A stretch of 32,137 nt of DNA from Enhydrobacter aerosaccus (GCA_903832005.1 CAIKZO010000164.1:1-32137); one strand, 5' to 3'; numbered from the stretch's first letter, positions 14,668 through 22,555 are shown. The notes: generated from the sequence alone by a model not told the origin. Numbers and translations are program-made.

Positions 14668-14997
14668 ATGTCATACGATTTCGTCGTCGAGACCCTGCAG
14701 GGAGCGTTGTGTATCGCGACGTTCGGCCTGATCGCCGCCGTCGCCGGGAAGACGCTGGCCCGCACCCTATCGCCGCGCGGGCTGCTGGCGGGGCGCGCGG
14801 CCGGAAAGATCGAGCCCGAGCGTCTTCTCGCGCTCGCTATGGCCATCGTCCTGCCTGCGCTCTATCTGATCCATTGCATAACCGCTCTGATGAACGGTGC
14901 GGTGCCGCGCGCCCTGCCCGCCGCCGAGCCCTGGATGGTCGCCGCCCTGTTAGCCAGCCAGGCGCTCTACCTCGGCGGCAAGTTCCTCCGCTCCTGA
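14668..14997 (+). CDS. Small membrane protein, three TM helices
   Basis: 109 residues from ATG 14668; the frame is open further upstream only as a shadow of hipA. Three hydrophobic helices: about 10-30 (ALCIATFGLIAAVAGKTLA), 53-74 (LLALAMAIVLPALYLIHCITAL) and 87-106 (PWMVAALLASQALYLGGKFL), with a basic loop after the first. I recognise no family. It is first in an apparent operon with another small membrane protein (18 bases on) and a secreted nuclease. The ribosome site is weak. Confidence 0.65.
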   Translation: MSYDFVVETLQGALCIATFGLIAAVAGKTLARTLSPRGLLAGRAAGKIEPERLLALAMAIVLPALYLIHCITALMNGAVPRALPAAEPWMVAALLASQALYLGGKFLRS

Positions 14998-15015
14998 TCC
15001 GGAAAGGCCACCTTC

Positions 15016-15342
15016 ATGGTCACCTACACGTCCTTCGGCCTCCTGGTGTTTCTGGCCATCGTCTTCATCGGCGTGTTCGCGGCCGTGGTGCACAAGATCC
15101 ACAGGGACAAGATCGATCTGTCGACCTTGCTGCACGAGCACGGCACCGGGAAGACGAGCCTGTCGCGTTTCCAATTTCTGCTCTTCACCTTCGTCATCGC
15201 CGGGACCTTCCTGGTCCTGTCGCTCGAGGCCGGCGCCTTCGTCGAGATTCCGACCAGCGTCCTCATCCTGCTCGGCATCAGCGGCGGCAGCTTCGTGCTG
15301 TCCAAGGCCATCTCGGCACTGGCGAAGAAGCCGGACGCCTGA
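15016..15342 (+). CDS. Small membrane protein upstream of the nuclease
   Basis: 108 residues, with GGAAAGG before the ATG. Hydrophobic helices at about 7-27 (FGLLVFLAIVFIGVFAAVVHKI), 52-72 (FQFLLFTFVIAGTFLVLSLEAG) and 82-100 (VLILLGISGGSFVLSKAIS), with a charged stretch (HRDKIDLSTLLHEHGTGKTSLS) between the first two. The family is not known to me. Its TGA is followed at once by the nuclease ATG, which strongly suggests co-expression. It could help export or anchor the nuclease, or act in an unrelated membrane process. Confidence 0.7.
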   Translation: MVTYTSFGLLVFLAIVFIGVFAAVVHKIHRDKIDLSTLLHEHGTGKTSLSRFQFLLFTFVIAGTFLVLSLEAGAFVEIPTSVLILLGISGGSFVLSKAISALAKKPDA

Positions 15343-16161
15343 ATGCGTGCGCTGGCGTCGATCGTCTCACTCCTTCTCGTCGCCTGGACACTGCCCGCTG
15401 CAGCGGCGGACGACGATTGCAAGGACATGCTCGCCGTCACCGGCGCGCCCGAATACAAGGGCAGCGAAGCGCCCGACCACGCGATCCTCTGCCGCGCGGG
15501 CTACGTGTTGTCGTTCAACCTGAAGCGCCTCACGCCCGACTGGGTCCTCGAGGTGCTGACGTCGGAACGCTTCAAAGGAACGGCCGACCGGACGTCGCTC
15601 CGGAATCCCTTCGCGCCTGATCCCGACCTCAAGGCCGGCGAACGGTCCGAACTGAAGGACTATGCCGCCAGCGGTTACGACCGCGGGCACATGGCTCCCG
15701 CCGCGGACATGAAATTCAGCCGCGAGGCGATGATCCAGAGCTTTTATCTCTCGAACATGGCGCCGCAGATCGGGCCCGGCATGAACCGTGGCATCTGGGC
15801 CGATCTCGAGAAGCTCACGCGACAATGGGTCTGCGGGCACGAGCAACTGATCGCGATCTCCGGCCCGATCTACGAGGAGGCGGACAAGACCGTCGGCGAC
15901 GACAAGGTCGCCGTCCCCACCTCCTTCTACAAAATCCTCTACGATCCGGAGCGCAAGCGCATCATCGCCTTCGTGCTGCCCAACAGGAGCATCGACAAGG
16001 ACGGCAAGACCGCCATCGAGGCGCTGAAACAATTCATGGTCAAGGCAGGCAGCATCGAGGACCGGGCTGGCCTATCGTTCCTCGACGGGCTGACACCGCG
16101 CGACCGCACGCGCCTTCTCGACATGGCGCCGGCCATGTGGAGCAAGCGCGATCTCTGTTAA
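15343..16161 (+). CDS. Secreted DNA/RNA non-specific endonuclease (NUC1 family)
   Basis: 272 residues. A signal peptide (about 1-22, cleavage after LPAAAA) sends it out of the cytoplasm. The beta-beta-alpha-Me active site is present: YDRGHMAPAADM, with catalytic His116 in the DRGH motif, and the downstream metal-ligand segment FYLSNMAPQIGPGMNRGIW with Asn148. Such nucleases cut DNA and RNA without sequence preference using one divalent metal, usually for nutrient scavenging or competition. Four Cys (26, 50, and two nearer the C-terminus) fit disulfide bonding outside the cytoplasm. No immunity gene is obvious, though the two upstream small membrane proteins are candidates for partners. Its TAA is shared, as palindromic TTAA, with the stop of the facing transporter gene. 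Confidence 0.92.
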   Translation: MRALASIVSLLLVAWTLPAAAADDDCKDMLAVTGAPEYKGSEAPDHAILCRAGYVLSFNLKRLTPDWVLEVLTSERFKGTADRTSLRNPFAPDPDLKAGERSELKDYAASGYDRGHMAPAADMKFSREAMIQSFYLSNMAPQIGPGMNRGIWADLEKLTRQWVCGHEQLIAISGPIYEEADKTVGDDKVAVPTSFYKILYDPERKRIIAFVLPNRSIDKDGKTAIEALKQFMVKAGSIEDRAGLSFLDGLTPRDRTRLLDMAPAMWSKRDLC

Positions 16162-17048
16162 GTCGCGGGCCTGCGTGTCTGCGACCAACCGATGTAGAGG
16201 CCCCCGCCGACGATGATGGCGGCGCCGATCCAGCCGAGGAAGTCGGGGAAGTCGCCGAAGAAGAGATAGCCGATCACCACCGAGCCCAGGAGCTGGAAGT
16301 ACTGGAACGGCGCGATGATGTTGGCCGGCGCGTTGTTGAGCGCGCGGGCCACGAAATAATGCCCCGTCCCGCCGATCACGCCGAGGCTGCAGAAGTAGAA
16401 GATGTCGCGCGCCGTCTCCGGCGTTCGCCAGACGAAGGGCAACACCGCGAACATGCCGAAGCCGCCGATGACCGAGCTGTAGATGCCGGAAGTCTCGGGC
16501 GAGTCGATCGTCGAGATCATCCGCGTCAGGACCTGGTAGACCGCGTAGCAGAGGCCGCTCAGCAGCGAGAGCAGCGACGCCCAGTGAAACAGCTCGGTGC
16601 CCGGCCGGATCACCAGCAACACGCCCAGGAAGCCCACGAACATCGCCACGAGCCGGCCGCGCGTCGTGCGCTCGCCCAGCGCCAGCCAGGCGATCGGCAA
16701 CACGAAGAAAGGCGCCATCATCGTGATCGACGCGGCCTTGGCGAGCGGAATGAAGGTGATCGACAGAAAGCTCGAGGCGTTGGAGATGAACAGCATCAGC
16801 GACCGCAAGAGCTGCGTGCCGAGCCGCCGCGTCTTCAGCATGCCGACGCCAAAGCGCGGCACGAACACCACGAGCATGTAGACGATATGGCCGAAGGCGC
16901 GCGCCCACGAGATCTGCAACGAATCGTAGCCGTCCTGTCCCAGGAATTTCGCGAAGCCGCTCATCACCGGGAACAGCAGGCCGGCGCCACACATGAACAG
17001 GATGCCCGAAACGATCCTCCGGCGGGTCGACGCCGCGGCGTCGCTCAA
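16158..17048 (-). CDS. EamA/DMT family drug-metabolite transporter
   Basis: 296 residues with about ten hydrophobic helices in two EamA repeats (about 8-145 and 155-290), the standard DMT layout. It starts at TTG 17048, overlapping the TGA of the molybdenum enzyme gene (TTGA), with AGAGG seven bases upstream, so it is probably translated by coupling. Direction and substrate cannot be told from sequence; many family members export amino acids or metabolites. It ends in the same TTAA as the nuclease gene. Confidence 0.9.
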   Translation of the reverse strand: MSDAAASTRRRIVSGILFMCGAGLLFPVMSGFAKFLGQDGYDSLQISWARAFGHIVYMLVVFVPRFGVGMLKTRRLGTQLLRSLMLFISNASSFLSITFIPLAKAASITMMAPFFVLPIAWLALGERTTRGRLVAMFVGFLGVLLVIRPGTELFHWASLLSLLSGLCYAVYQVLTRMISTIDSPETSGIYSSVIGGFGMFAVLPFVWRTPETARDIFYFCSLGVIGGTGHYFVARALNNAPANIIAPFQYFQLLGSVVIGYLFFGDFPDFLGWIGAAIIVGGGLYIGWSQTRRPAT

Positions 17049-19279
17049 TGCCCAGCCTCTTGCAGTGCCTGCCAGACGCGCAATGGCGTCGCCGGCATGT
17101 CGAGTTCGCGCACGCCTGCCGGACGCAGCGCGTCGAGGATGGCGGCCATGATCGTCTGCGGCGCGGAGATGCAGCCCGCCTGACCGGAACCCTTCACGCC
17201 CAGCGGATTGGCCGCCGTTGGACGCTCGACCAAAGTGATGTCGAAGTTCGGGAAATCTTCGGCGCGCGGCATCGTGTAGTCCATCAGCGAGCCGCTCAGC
17301 AGCTGGCCCGACTGAGGATCATAGACGGTGTGCTCGACCAGCGCCTGGCCGATGCCTTGCGCGATGCCACCCTGCACCTGCCCCACCGTGAGCAGCGGAT
17401 TGATCAGGCGACCATAGTCGTCGACCACCGTATAGCGCTCGAGCACGGCCGCGCCCGTCTCGGGATCGATCTCGACTTCAGCGACATGGCAGCCGCTCGG
17501 GAAGGTGAAGACGTCGGTCATGTTCATTACATGGGTACCGAAGGGATTTCCGCTCTCGCGCGCCACCGACAGGAGATCGATGCGGCGCGCGCTGCCGCCG
17601 ACCGAGAAACCGCCGCCCGCGAACACCAGCTCGCCCTCACCGGCTTGCAGGAGACGGGCCGCCAAGGTCCGCGCCAGCACCAGCGCGGCGTCGAGTGCCT
17701 TCACCACCGCGGCGCCACCCATGTGCATCGAGCGCGCGCCGCCGTGGCCCGCGCCGCTCTTCACCTGCCGCGTGTCTGCCTGGACGTAGCGGATCGCGTC
17801 CATCGGCACGCCGAGCCGATCGGCGGCGATCTGCGCGAAGGCAGTCTCGTGGCCCTGCCCGTTCGATTCGGTGCCGACGGCCACCATCACCGTGCCGTCG
17901 TTATCGAAGCGTACTTCTGCACCCTCGTTGGGCGCCCCGCGCGAGGTTTCGAGGAAGCAGCCGACGCCGATGCCACGCAGCTTGCCGCGCGCCGCCGCCT
18001 CTTCGCGGCGCGCCTCGAAGGTCACCATGTTGGCACGCGCCACGGCGAGGTCGAGGTTGCCGACGAAGCCGCCCGAATCGATCGCCATGCCCATCGCGGT
18101 CTTGTGCGGGAAGGAGGCGATCAGGTTTTGCCGGCGCAGTGCCGCCGGGTTGCGCCGCATGTGCCGCGCCGCCGCCTCGATGGCGCGCTCGATGATGTAA
18201 TTCGCCTCGGGCTTGCCGGCGCCGCGATAGGCATCGACCGGCACGGTATTGGTGAAGGCGCCGCGCACGTCGACATGGATCGCCGGAATGTCGTAGACGC
18301 CGCCGTGCGCCGTCGAGGCTGCCACCGCCGAGGCGCCCGGCCCGTTGCCCGAGAGATAGGCGCCCATGTTGGCCACCATCTCGATCTCCATGCCGAGGAT
18401 CTTGCCAGTCGTATCGAGCGCGAGCTTCGCTTTTGCGGCGATGTCGCGGCCCTGCGCACCGGCCACGAACTCCTCCGCACGGTCGGCGGTCCAGCGCACC
18501 GGCTGGCCGAGCTTGCGTGCCGCCCACAGCAGCAGGATCCATTCGGGATAGAGGAAGTTCTTCATGCCGAAACCGCCGCCCACGTCGGGGGCGCTGAGCT
18601 GGATGCGCTCGGGCGCCACCTTGAAGACGAATTCGGCAAGCTGGCGGCGGATGCCGTGCAGCCCCTGCCCGGTCAGCTCGAGGTCGAGCGTGTCGGTCGC
18701 GGTGTCGTAGCGCGCGATGCCGGCGCGCGGCTCGAGCGGCGAGACGATCACGCGGTTGTTCATCACGTCGATCTCGACGACGTGGGCTGCTCTGCGCATC
18801 GTCTCGGCGACGGCGACGGCATCGCCCTTCTCGACATGGAAGGCCATGTTGCCCGGCGCCTCGTCCCACAGCGCCGGCGCGCCATCGGCCAGCGCGGCGC
18901 GACCGTCGACCACGGACGGCAGGGCGTCGTACTCGGCCTCCACCAGTTCGGCCGCGGCGCGCGCGATCTCTTCACTCTCGGCCACGATGAAGGCCACCGG
19001 ATCGCCGACATGGCGCACCCGTCCGTTGGCCAGCGCCGGACGCGGCGGCACGATCAGCGGCTTGACCGCGGCCATGCAGGGCATCGGCCCCAGCTCGGCA
19101 AGATCGGCTGCAACATAGACGTCACGCACACCCGACATCGCCTTGGCCGCCCCGACGTCGAGACGCCGGATGAGGGCGTGGGCGTGTGGCGAGCGCAGGA
19201 CATGACCCCACAAGCAACCGGGGCTTGCGATATCGTCGACGTAGCGGCCGCGCCCCGTGAGGAAACGCAGGTCCTCCAC
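17045..19279 (-). CDS. Xanthine/CO-dehydrogenase-type molybdopterin-binding large subunit, N-terminus interrupted
   Basis: 744 residues from GTG 19279. N-terminal a/b hammerhead domain (RFLTGRGRYVDDI to about residue 110), then the molybdopterin-binding domains: GQGLHGIRRQLA, DVGGGFGMKNFLYPE, AYRGAGKPEANYIIERAIE and GTESNGQGHETAFAQIAADRLG. The segment that normally reads KGxGEAG near the C-terminus is VKGSGQAGC, so the usual catalytic Glu is Gln700 (codon CAG at 17182-17180). Upstream the frame continues as a perfect family N-terminus back to ATG 19327 but contains a TGA at 19294-19292. No FAD-binding or 2Fe-2S subunit gene is nearby. It may be a decaying or specialised enzyme; substrate unknown. 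The downstream EamA gene is coupled to it. Confidence 0.85.
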   Translation of the reverse strand: MEDLRFLTGRGRYVDDIASPGCLWGHVLRSPHAHALIRRLDVGAAKAMSGVRDVYVAADLAELGPMPCMAAVKPLIVPPRPALANGRVRHVGDPVAFIVAESEEIARAAAELVEAEYDALPSVVDGRAALADGAPALWDEAPGNMAFHVEKGDAVAVAETMRRAAHVVEIDVMNNRVIVSPLEPRAGIARYDTATDTLDLELTGQGLHGIRRQLAEFVFKVAPERIQLSAPDVGGGFGMKNFLYPEWILLLWAARKLGQPVRWTADRAEEFVAGAQGRDIAAKAKLALDTTGKILGMEIEMVANMGAYLSGNGPGASAVAASTAHGGVYDIPAIHVDVRGAFTNTVPVDAYRGAGKPEANYIIERAIEAAARHMRRNPAALRRQNLIASFPHKTAMGMAIDSGGFVGNLDLAVARANMVTFEARREEAAARGKLRGIGVGCFLETSRGAPNEGAEVRFDNDGTVMVAVGTESNGQGHETAFAQIAADRLGVPMDAIRYVQADTRQVKSGAGHGGARSMHMGGAAVVKALDAALVLARTLAARLLQAGEGELVFAGGGFSVGGSARRIDLLSVARESGNPFGTHVMNMTDVFTFPSGCHVAEVEIDPETGAAVLERYTVVDDYGRLINPLLTVGQVQGGIAQGIGQALVEHTVYDPQSGQLLSGSLMDYTMPRAEDFPNFDITLVERPTAANPLGVKGSGQAGCISAPQTIMAAILDALRPAGVRELDMPATPLRVWQALQEAGH

Positions 19280-19327
19280 GCGGCGAATTGATCAGCCAAT
19301 TATCTTTTCTAGTGCGAGTTCTGGCAT
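19280..19327 (-). other. In-frame N-terminal extension of the molybdenum subunit, broken by TGA
   Basis: From ATG 19327-19325 the frame reads MPELALEKIIG, then TGA (19294-19292), then SIRRVEDLRFLTGRG running into the annotated gene. Family proteins typically begin IG(Q/R)S..R.EDxRxLTGxGRY, so the stop replaces one residue in the middle of a conserved motif. CGA to TGA would be a single transition. It is either a nonsense mutation, with rescue at the GTG, or a sequence error. Confidence 0.65.
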
Positions 19328-19367
19328 GGCGTCGATAAGCTCGCCTCAAACCAACGGAGGATCAACC

Positions 19368-20096
19368 ATGATCGAGCTGCATTATTGGCCGACGCCCAAC
19401 GGCAAGAAAGTCTCCATCCTGCTCGAGGAGCTGGGCATGCCCTACAAGGTCGTGCAGGTGAACATCGGCCAGGGCGACCAGTTCACCGACGCCTTCCTCG
19501 AAATGAACCCCAATCACCGCATGCCGGTGATGGTCGACACGCAGCCTGCCGACGGCGGCAAGCCCTTCGCCGTGTTCGAATCGGGCGCGATCATGCTCTA
19601 TCTCGCCGAGAAGGCCGGCAACAAGTTCTATCCGCAGGACCTGCGGACCAAGCACGAAGTGAACGAGTGGCTGATCTGGCAGATGGCCAACCAGGGCCCC
19701 AAGAGCGGCGAGTGCGGCCACTTCCGCCGCGTCGACCAGGCCAAGGAAGGCGACCAGAAATACGCCATCACCCGCTTTACGGATGAAGTGAACCGCCTCT
19801 ACGGCGTGCTCAACAACCGGCTCTACAAGCACAAGTACCTGGCGGGCGACCAGTACACGATCGCCGACATGATCTGCTACCCGTGGACCGTGAACTGGAA
19901 GTTCCAGGGCCAGGACATCGAGGAGTTCCCCTACTTCAAGCGCTGGTTCGAGGAGCTGGGCGCCCGTCCCGCCGTCCAGAAGGGCATGGCCGTCGGCGCC
20001 GACTTCTCCGTCGATCGCGAGAAGCTCCCGCCCGAAGAGCAGGAGCGCATCCGGAAGATGCTTTATAATCAGAGGGCTAGGCCTGTAAAAGCGTAG
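19368..20096 (+). CDS. Glutathione S-transferase, YfcG/YghU-like (nu class)
   Basis: 242 residues from ATG 19368, with GGAGG eight bases before it. The thioredoxin-fold N-domain starts IELHYWPTPNGKKVSILLEELGMPY; the TPNG.K motif marks YfcG/Ure2-like transferases, which act as disulfide-bond reductases. NPNHRMPVMVD and FESGAIMLYLAEKAG complete the glutathione site. The helical C-domain (about 100-225) includes WLIWQMANQGPKSGECGHF and the N-capping motif YTIADMICYPW. The last four codons lie in a perfect hairpin (20081-20107), so the tail (RARPVKA) may be extended relative to relatives. Cytoplasmic; the gene stands alone. Confidence 0.93.
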   Translation: MIELHYWPTPNGKKVSILLEELGMPYKVVQVNIGQGDQFTDAFLEMNPNHRMPVMVDTQPADGGKPFAVFESGAIMLYLAEKAGNKFYPQDLRTKHEVNEWLIWQMANQGPKSGECGHFRRVDQAKEGDQKYAITRFTDEVNRLYGVLNNRLYKHKYLAGDQYTIADMICYPWTVNWKFQGQDIEEFPYFKRWFEELGARPAVQKGMAVGADFSVDREKLPPEEQERIRKMLYNQRARPVKA

Positions 20097-20107
20097 CTTT
20101 TACAGGC
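20081..20107. terminator. Perfect 12-bp hairpin covering the GST stop codon
   Basis: GCCTGTAAAAGC (20081-20092) pairs exactly with 20096-20107 around a 3-nt loop. The GST stop codon TAG lies at the loop edge. It sits between convergent genes, so it probably acts as a terminator in both directions, although no T-run follows. Confidence 0.5.
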
Positions 20108-20108
20108 G

Positions 20109-20146
20109 GTGGGCGGCAGCGCTTGTAATCAAGCGCGAGAGCCCAC
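20109..20146. repeat. Second stem-loop between convergent genes
   Basis: The inner stem GCGCTTG/CAAGCGC (20119-20125 and 20130-20136, loop TAAT) is enclosed by GTGGGC (20109-20114) and GCCCAC (20141-20146). With the preceding hairpin it makes a compact two-hairpin structure; terminator-like or a remnant repeat. Confidence 0.45.
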
Positions 20147-20167
20147 ACCGCGCAGAATAGATAAGGA

Positions 20168-20995
20168 TCAGAGCGGCCCGTAAGCTCCCGGGAAATCGGC
20201 GATGTCGAGGGTCGGCACGCCGGGCACGCGCACGAACTGGCTGTCGTGCGAGCCGTCGGGCATCAGGCGATGCTCGACATAGCCCACTTCCTTGACGCCG
20301 TAGCGCGGCTGCAGCACGTCGGGCAGCACGAAAGCCGTCGACGTGCCCCAGACATGTTGCGTCGCGCCCGTGATGCTGGCGCGATACTGATGGACGTGGC
20401 CGCAAGCAATCAGTGACGGTGCCGCATCGCCGAGGGAAGCGAACAGCGCGCGGCGCGGCCGTGGATTGACGAACCGGCCGGTGATCGCTGCCTCATCAGC
20501 GCTCTGGTCGAACAGCGGCTTGTGCAGGAACAGCGCGAGACGGCGGTCGCCCAGGCCGGCGGCGGCATCGGCGATCGCGGCATCTTGTTCGCTCGCGGCG
20601 TCGAGGTCGCTGCCCAGCAGCTGCGAGTCGATGCCCAGCACCCGCCAGCCCGGCACGTCGAACCACCACCAGTCGGGGCCGAAGTGCTTCACGTAACGCG
20701 CGCGGCGTTCGGCATCGATCGGGGCCTCGCCGTGGCTCGGCGCATCCTGGCAGTCGCCGAGATCGTGGTTGCCCGGCAGGAAGCGCATCGGCAGCTCAAG
20801 CGCGTCGTGCAAGGCCCGCGCGGCGATCAGGTCGGCTTCCTCGTCGGCGCCGTCGAGCGTGATGTCGCCCGAGTTCAGCACCAGGTCGGGCCGGCTCTCG
20901 CGCAGCGCGGCGCCCGTGCGCAGGAAGTTGTCGACGAAGAACGGCTTCGTCTCGCTGAGATGGGTGTCGGAGATTTGGGCGATGCGGTAGGTCAT
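20168..20995 (-). CDS. Metallophosphoesterase, CpdA-like cyclic-nucleotide phosphodiesterase
   Basis: 275 residues, the CpdA size. The five metallophosphoesterase motifs are complete: SDTH (Asp10, His12), SGD (Asp44), GNHD (76-77), LFLHKP and ACGHVHQ. They bind two metals and hydrolyse phosphodiesters; the closest known role is 3',5'-cAMP breakdown, which would tune CRP-type signalling. No signal peptide, so cytoplasmic. The frame opens at ATG 20995, 60 bases after the frameshifted nitronate monooxygenase on the same strand. Related calcineurin-like enzymes with other substrates cannot be excluded. Confidence 0.88.
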   Translation of the reverse strand: MTYRIAQISDTHLSETKPFFVDNFLRTGAALRESRPDLVLNSGDITLDGADEEADLIAARALHDALELPMRFLPGNHDLGDCQDAPSHGEAPIDAERRARYVKHFGPDWWWFDVPGWRVLGIDSQLLGSDLDAASEQDAAIADAAAGLGDRRLALFLHKPLFDQSADEAAITGRFVNPRPRRALFASLGDAAPSLIACGHVHQYRASITGATQHVWGTSTAFVLPDVLQPRYGVKEVGYVEHRLMPDGSHDSQFVRVPGVPTLDIADFPGAYGPL

Positions 20996-21027
20996 GCGCC
21001 ACAGACTAGGCGCAGTTTGTTGCAGGA

Positions 21028-21048
21028 CGGCGACCTCAGCTGTCGCCG
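21028..21048. terminator. Hairpin downstream of the nitronate monooxygenase
   Basis: CGGCGAC (21028-21034) pairs with GTCGCCG (21042-21048), loop of 7. It lies between the end of the monooxygenase frame and the phosphodiesterase start on the minus strand; no T-run, so only a candidate terminator. Confidence 0.35.
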
Positions 21049-21055
21049 AACCTTC

Positions 21056-22125
21056 TCATTTCAATATCACCTGCGCGTCTTCCCACACGCGCTGCACGAG
21101 CGCGGCCGCGGGTTCGGCTCGACCCAGGGCCGCCGACTGACCGGCCCATGTCTGCATGCGCTGCAGGTCGTTGTCCTTTTGCGCCGCCGCGCGCATCGCG
21201 CCGGTCAGGCCGCGTTGCACCGGATAGGGCGCGCTCTTCGGTGCACCCTCGGCCATGGCGGCGCGCACATAGTCGGTCACGATGCTGCGTCCTGCCCGCC
21301 CGCTGAAGGCGCGCGTGATGACCGTATCCTCGGGCGCGATCTTGCCGAGGGCCTCCGCCCACGCCGGGCTGATCTTTGCTTCGGGACAGCGCAGGAAGGC
21401 CGAGCCGATCTGCGCCGCACTGGCACCTAGCGCCAATGCCGCCGCGACACCGCGGCCATCCGCAATGCCACCCGTTGCCACCACGGGCACGCGGACAGCA
21501 TCGACGACCGCCGGGAGGAGCGCGAACAAGCCGACCAATCGCGCTTCGGCCATGTGCGATTCGAAAGCGCCGCGATGGCCGCCGGCTTCCATGCCCTGGG
21601 CCACGATCACGTCGGCGCCGGCTGCCTCCGCCGCGCGCGCTTCGGCGACGGTGGAGATGTTCGCGAACCACGCGATCCCCTGTTTCTTGAGCTTCGCCAC
21701 GAAGGCTGGCGGATAGAGCCCCATGACGGAAGAGACCGCGCTGGGACCGGCCGCTAGCAACGCCTCGCACTGCGCGTCGAAGTCCACTGGCGCGGCATCG
21801 CCCGCATCCGCTGCCACGGCGGGTCCCCAGTCGGCGAGGAAGTCGCGCACGGACGATTCGTGCTCGGGATTGCGGACGGCGCCGGATCGGGAATCCAGAG
21901 GTTCAACTGGAATGGACCGTTGCTGTTGGCGCGGATCTCGGCGGCCCACTTCGCGATCTCTGCCGGCTGCATGAGCAGCGCCCCGCACGATGCAAGCCCG
22001 CCTGCGTTGGCGACCGCCGCCGACAAGGACGGCGCGCTGGCGCCCGCCATCGGCGCGAGGAGGATCGGAACCCTCAGGCCAAACCGGGAGCAGAAGGACT
22101 GGGTGCGTTCCAGAAGTGCGCTCAT
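21056..22125 (-). pseudogene. Nitronate monooxygenase (2-nitropropane dioxygenase family), frameshifted
   Basis: Two frames together make one family protein. Frame A from ATG 22125 reads the flavin-binding N-terminus (LRVPILLAPMAGASAPSLSA, ANAGGLASCGALL) up to NLWIPDPAP. Frame B resumes at VRNPEHESSVRDFLADWGPAV and continues through DVIVAQGMEAGGHRGAF, VPVVATGGIADGRGVAAALALGASAAQIGSAFL to the stop at 21056. One missing base near 21877 (CCGTC where CCGGTC would join the frames) explains the break. Intact enzymes oxidise nitroalkanes or related anions with FMN. It follows the NTF2-like gene by ten bases. It could be a real recent pseudogene or a one-base sequence error; the ribosomal frame switch needed to rescue it has no visible slippery signal. 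Confidence 0.85.
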
Positions 22126-22135
22126 TGGATCCTCA

Positions 22136-22522
22136 CTACCTCTTCGCTTCAGCCGAATTACTTTCGACGTGAAAAGACTTCGAGCTCACGAGCCATTCGC
22201 CGTCGACACGATGATAGTTGAGGTAGTCGACATAGACGATGGTGTTGATCCTGACACGCACCTTCGCCAGCGCCTGGTCGGCAGAGGTGAAGTCCAGCAG
22301 CAGGATTTCTTCCTCGCGGTTTGCGCCCTGCGACTTTGGCGAGGGATTGCCGGCAAGAATATCCCGATAGGCCTCGGCCGTGAGCATCCGCATCTTGCCG
22401 TCGCGTAGCCCATGCAGCTGGGCGGTCGGCCGGAAGACACGATCGAAGGAGGACACATCCGCGTCGTACATGAGGTCGAAGTACTTCTGCACGGCCTGCG
22501 GCATGGTTTGAACGTTGGTCAT
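22136..22522 (-). CDS. NTF2-like / lumazine-binding-like family protein
   Basis: 128 residues from ATG 22522, with AAGGGG before it. It has the cone-shaped NTF2-like pattern: VQKYFDLMYDADVSSFDRVFRPTAQLHGLRDGKMRMLTAEAYRDIL (about 10-55) then EEILLLDFTSADQALAKVRVRINTIVYVDYLNYHRVDGEWLVSSKSFHVE. Proteins of this type bind small ligands or act as small isomerases or hydrolases. First gene of a minus-strand pair with the nitronate monooxygenase, and divergent from an Lrp-type regulator that probably controls it. Confidence 0.8.
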   Translation of the reverse strand: MTNVQTMPQAVQKYFDLMYDADVSSFDRVFRPTAQLHGLRDGKMRMLTAEAYRDILAGNPSPKSQGANREEEILLLDFTSADQALAKVRVRINTIVYVDYLNYHRVDGEWLVSSKSFHVESNSAEAKR

Positions 22523-22555
22523 CGGATCCCCTTCAGCGACGGTTGAAGGCGGCGA

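Noticed and set aside
15825..17183. 452-residue plus-strand frame downstream of the nuclease
   Set aside because: It is out of frame with the nuclease and antisense to the EamA transporter; no family features.
17048..19291. 747-residue open frame on the plus strand
   Set aside because: Exact antisense shadow of the molybdenum subunit; no recognisable domain, and the minus-strand frame has clear family motifs.
19292..19294. TGA as a selenocysteine codon
   Set aside because: The position is not a known redox site in this family, and no SECIS-like stem-loop is evident just downstream; a nonsense mutation or sequence error is simpler.
21870..21885. Programmed ribosomal frameshift in the nitronate monooxygenase
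   Set aside because: No slippery heptamer or clear downstream structure at the junction, and no reason known for this family to need one.
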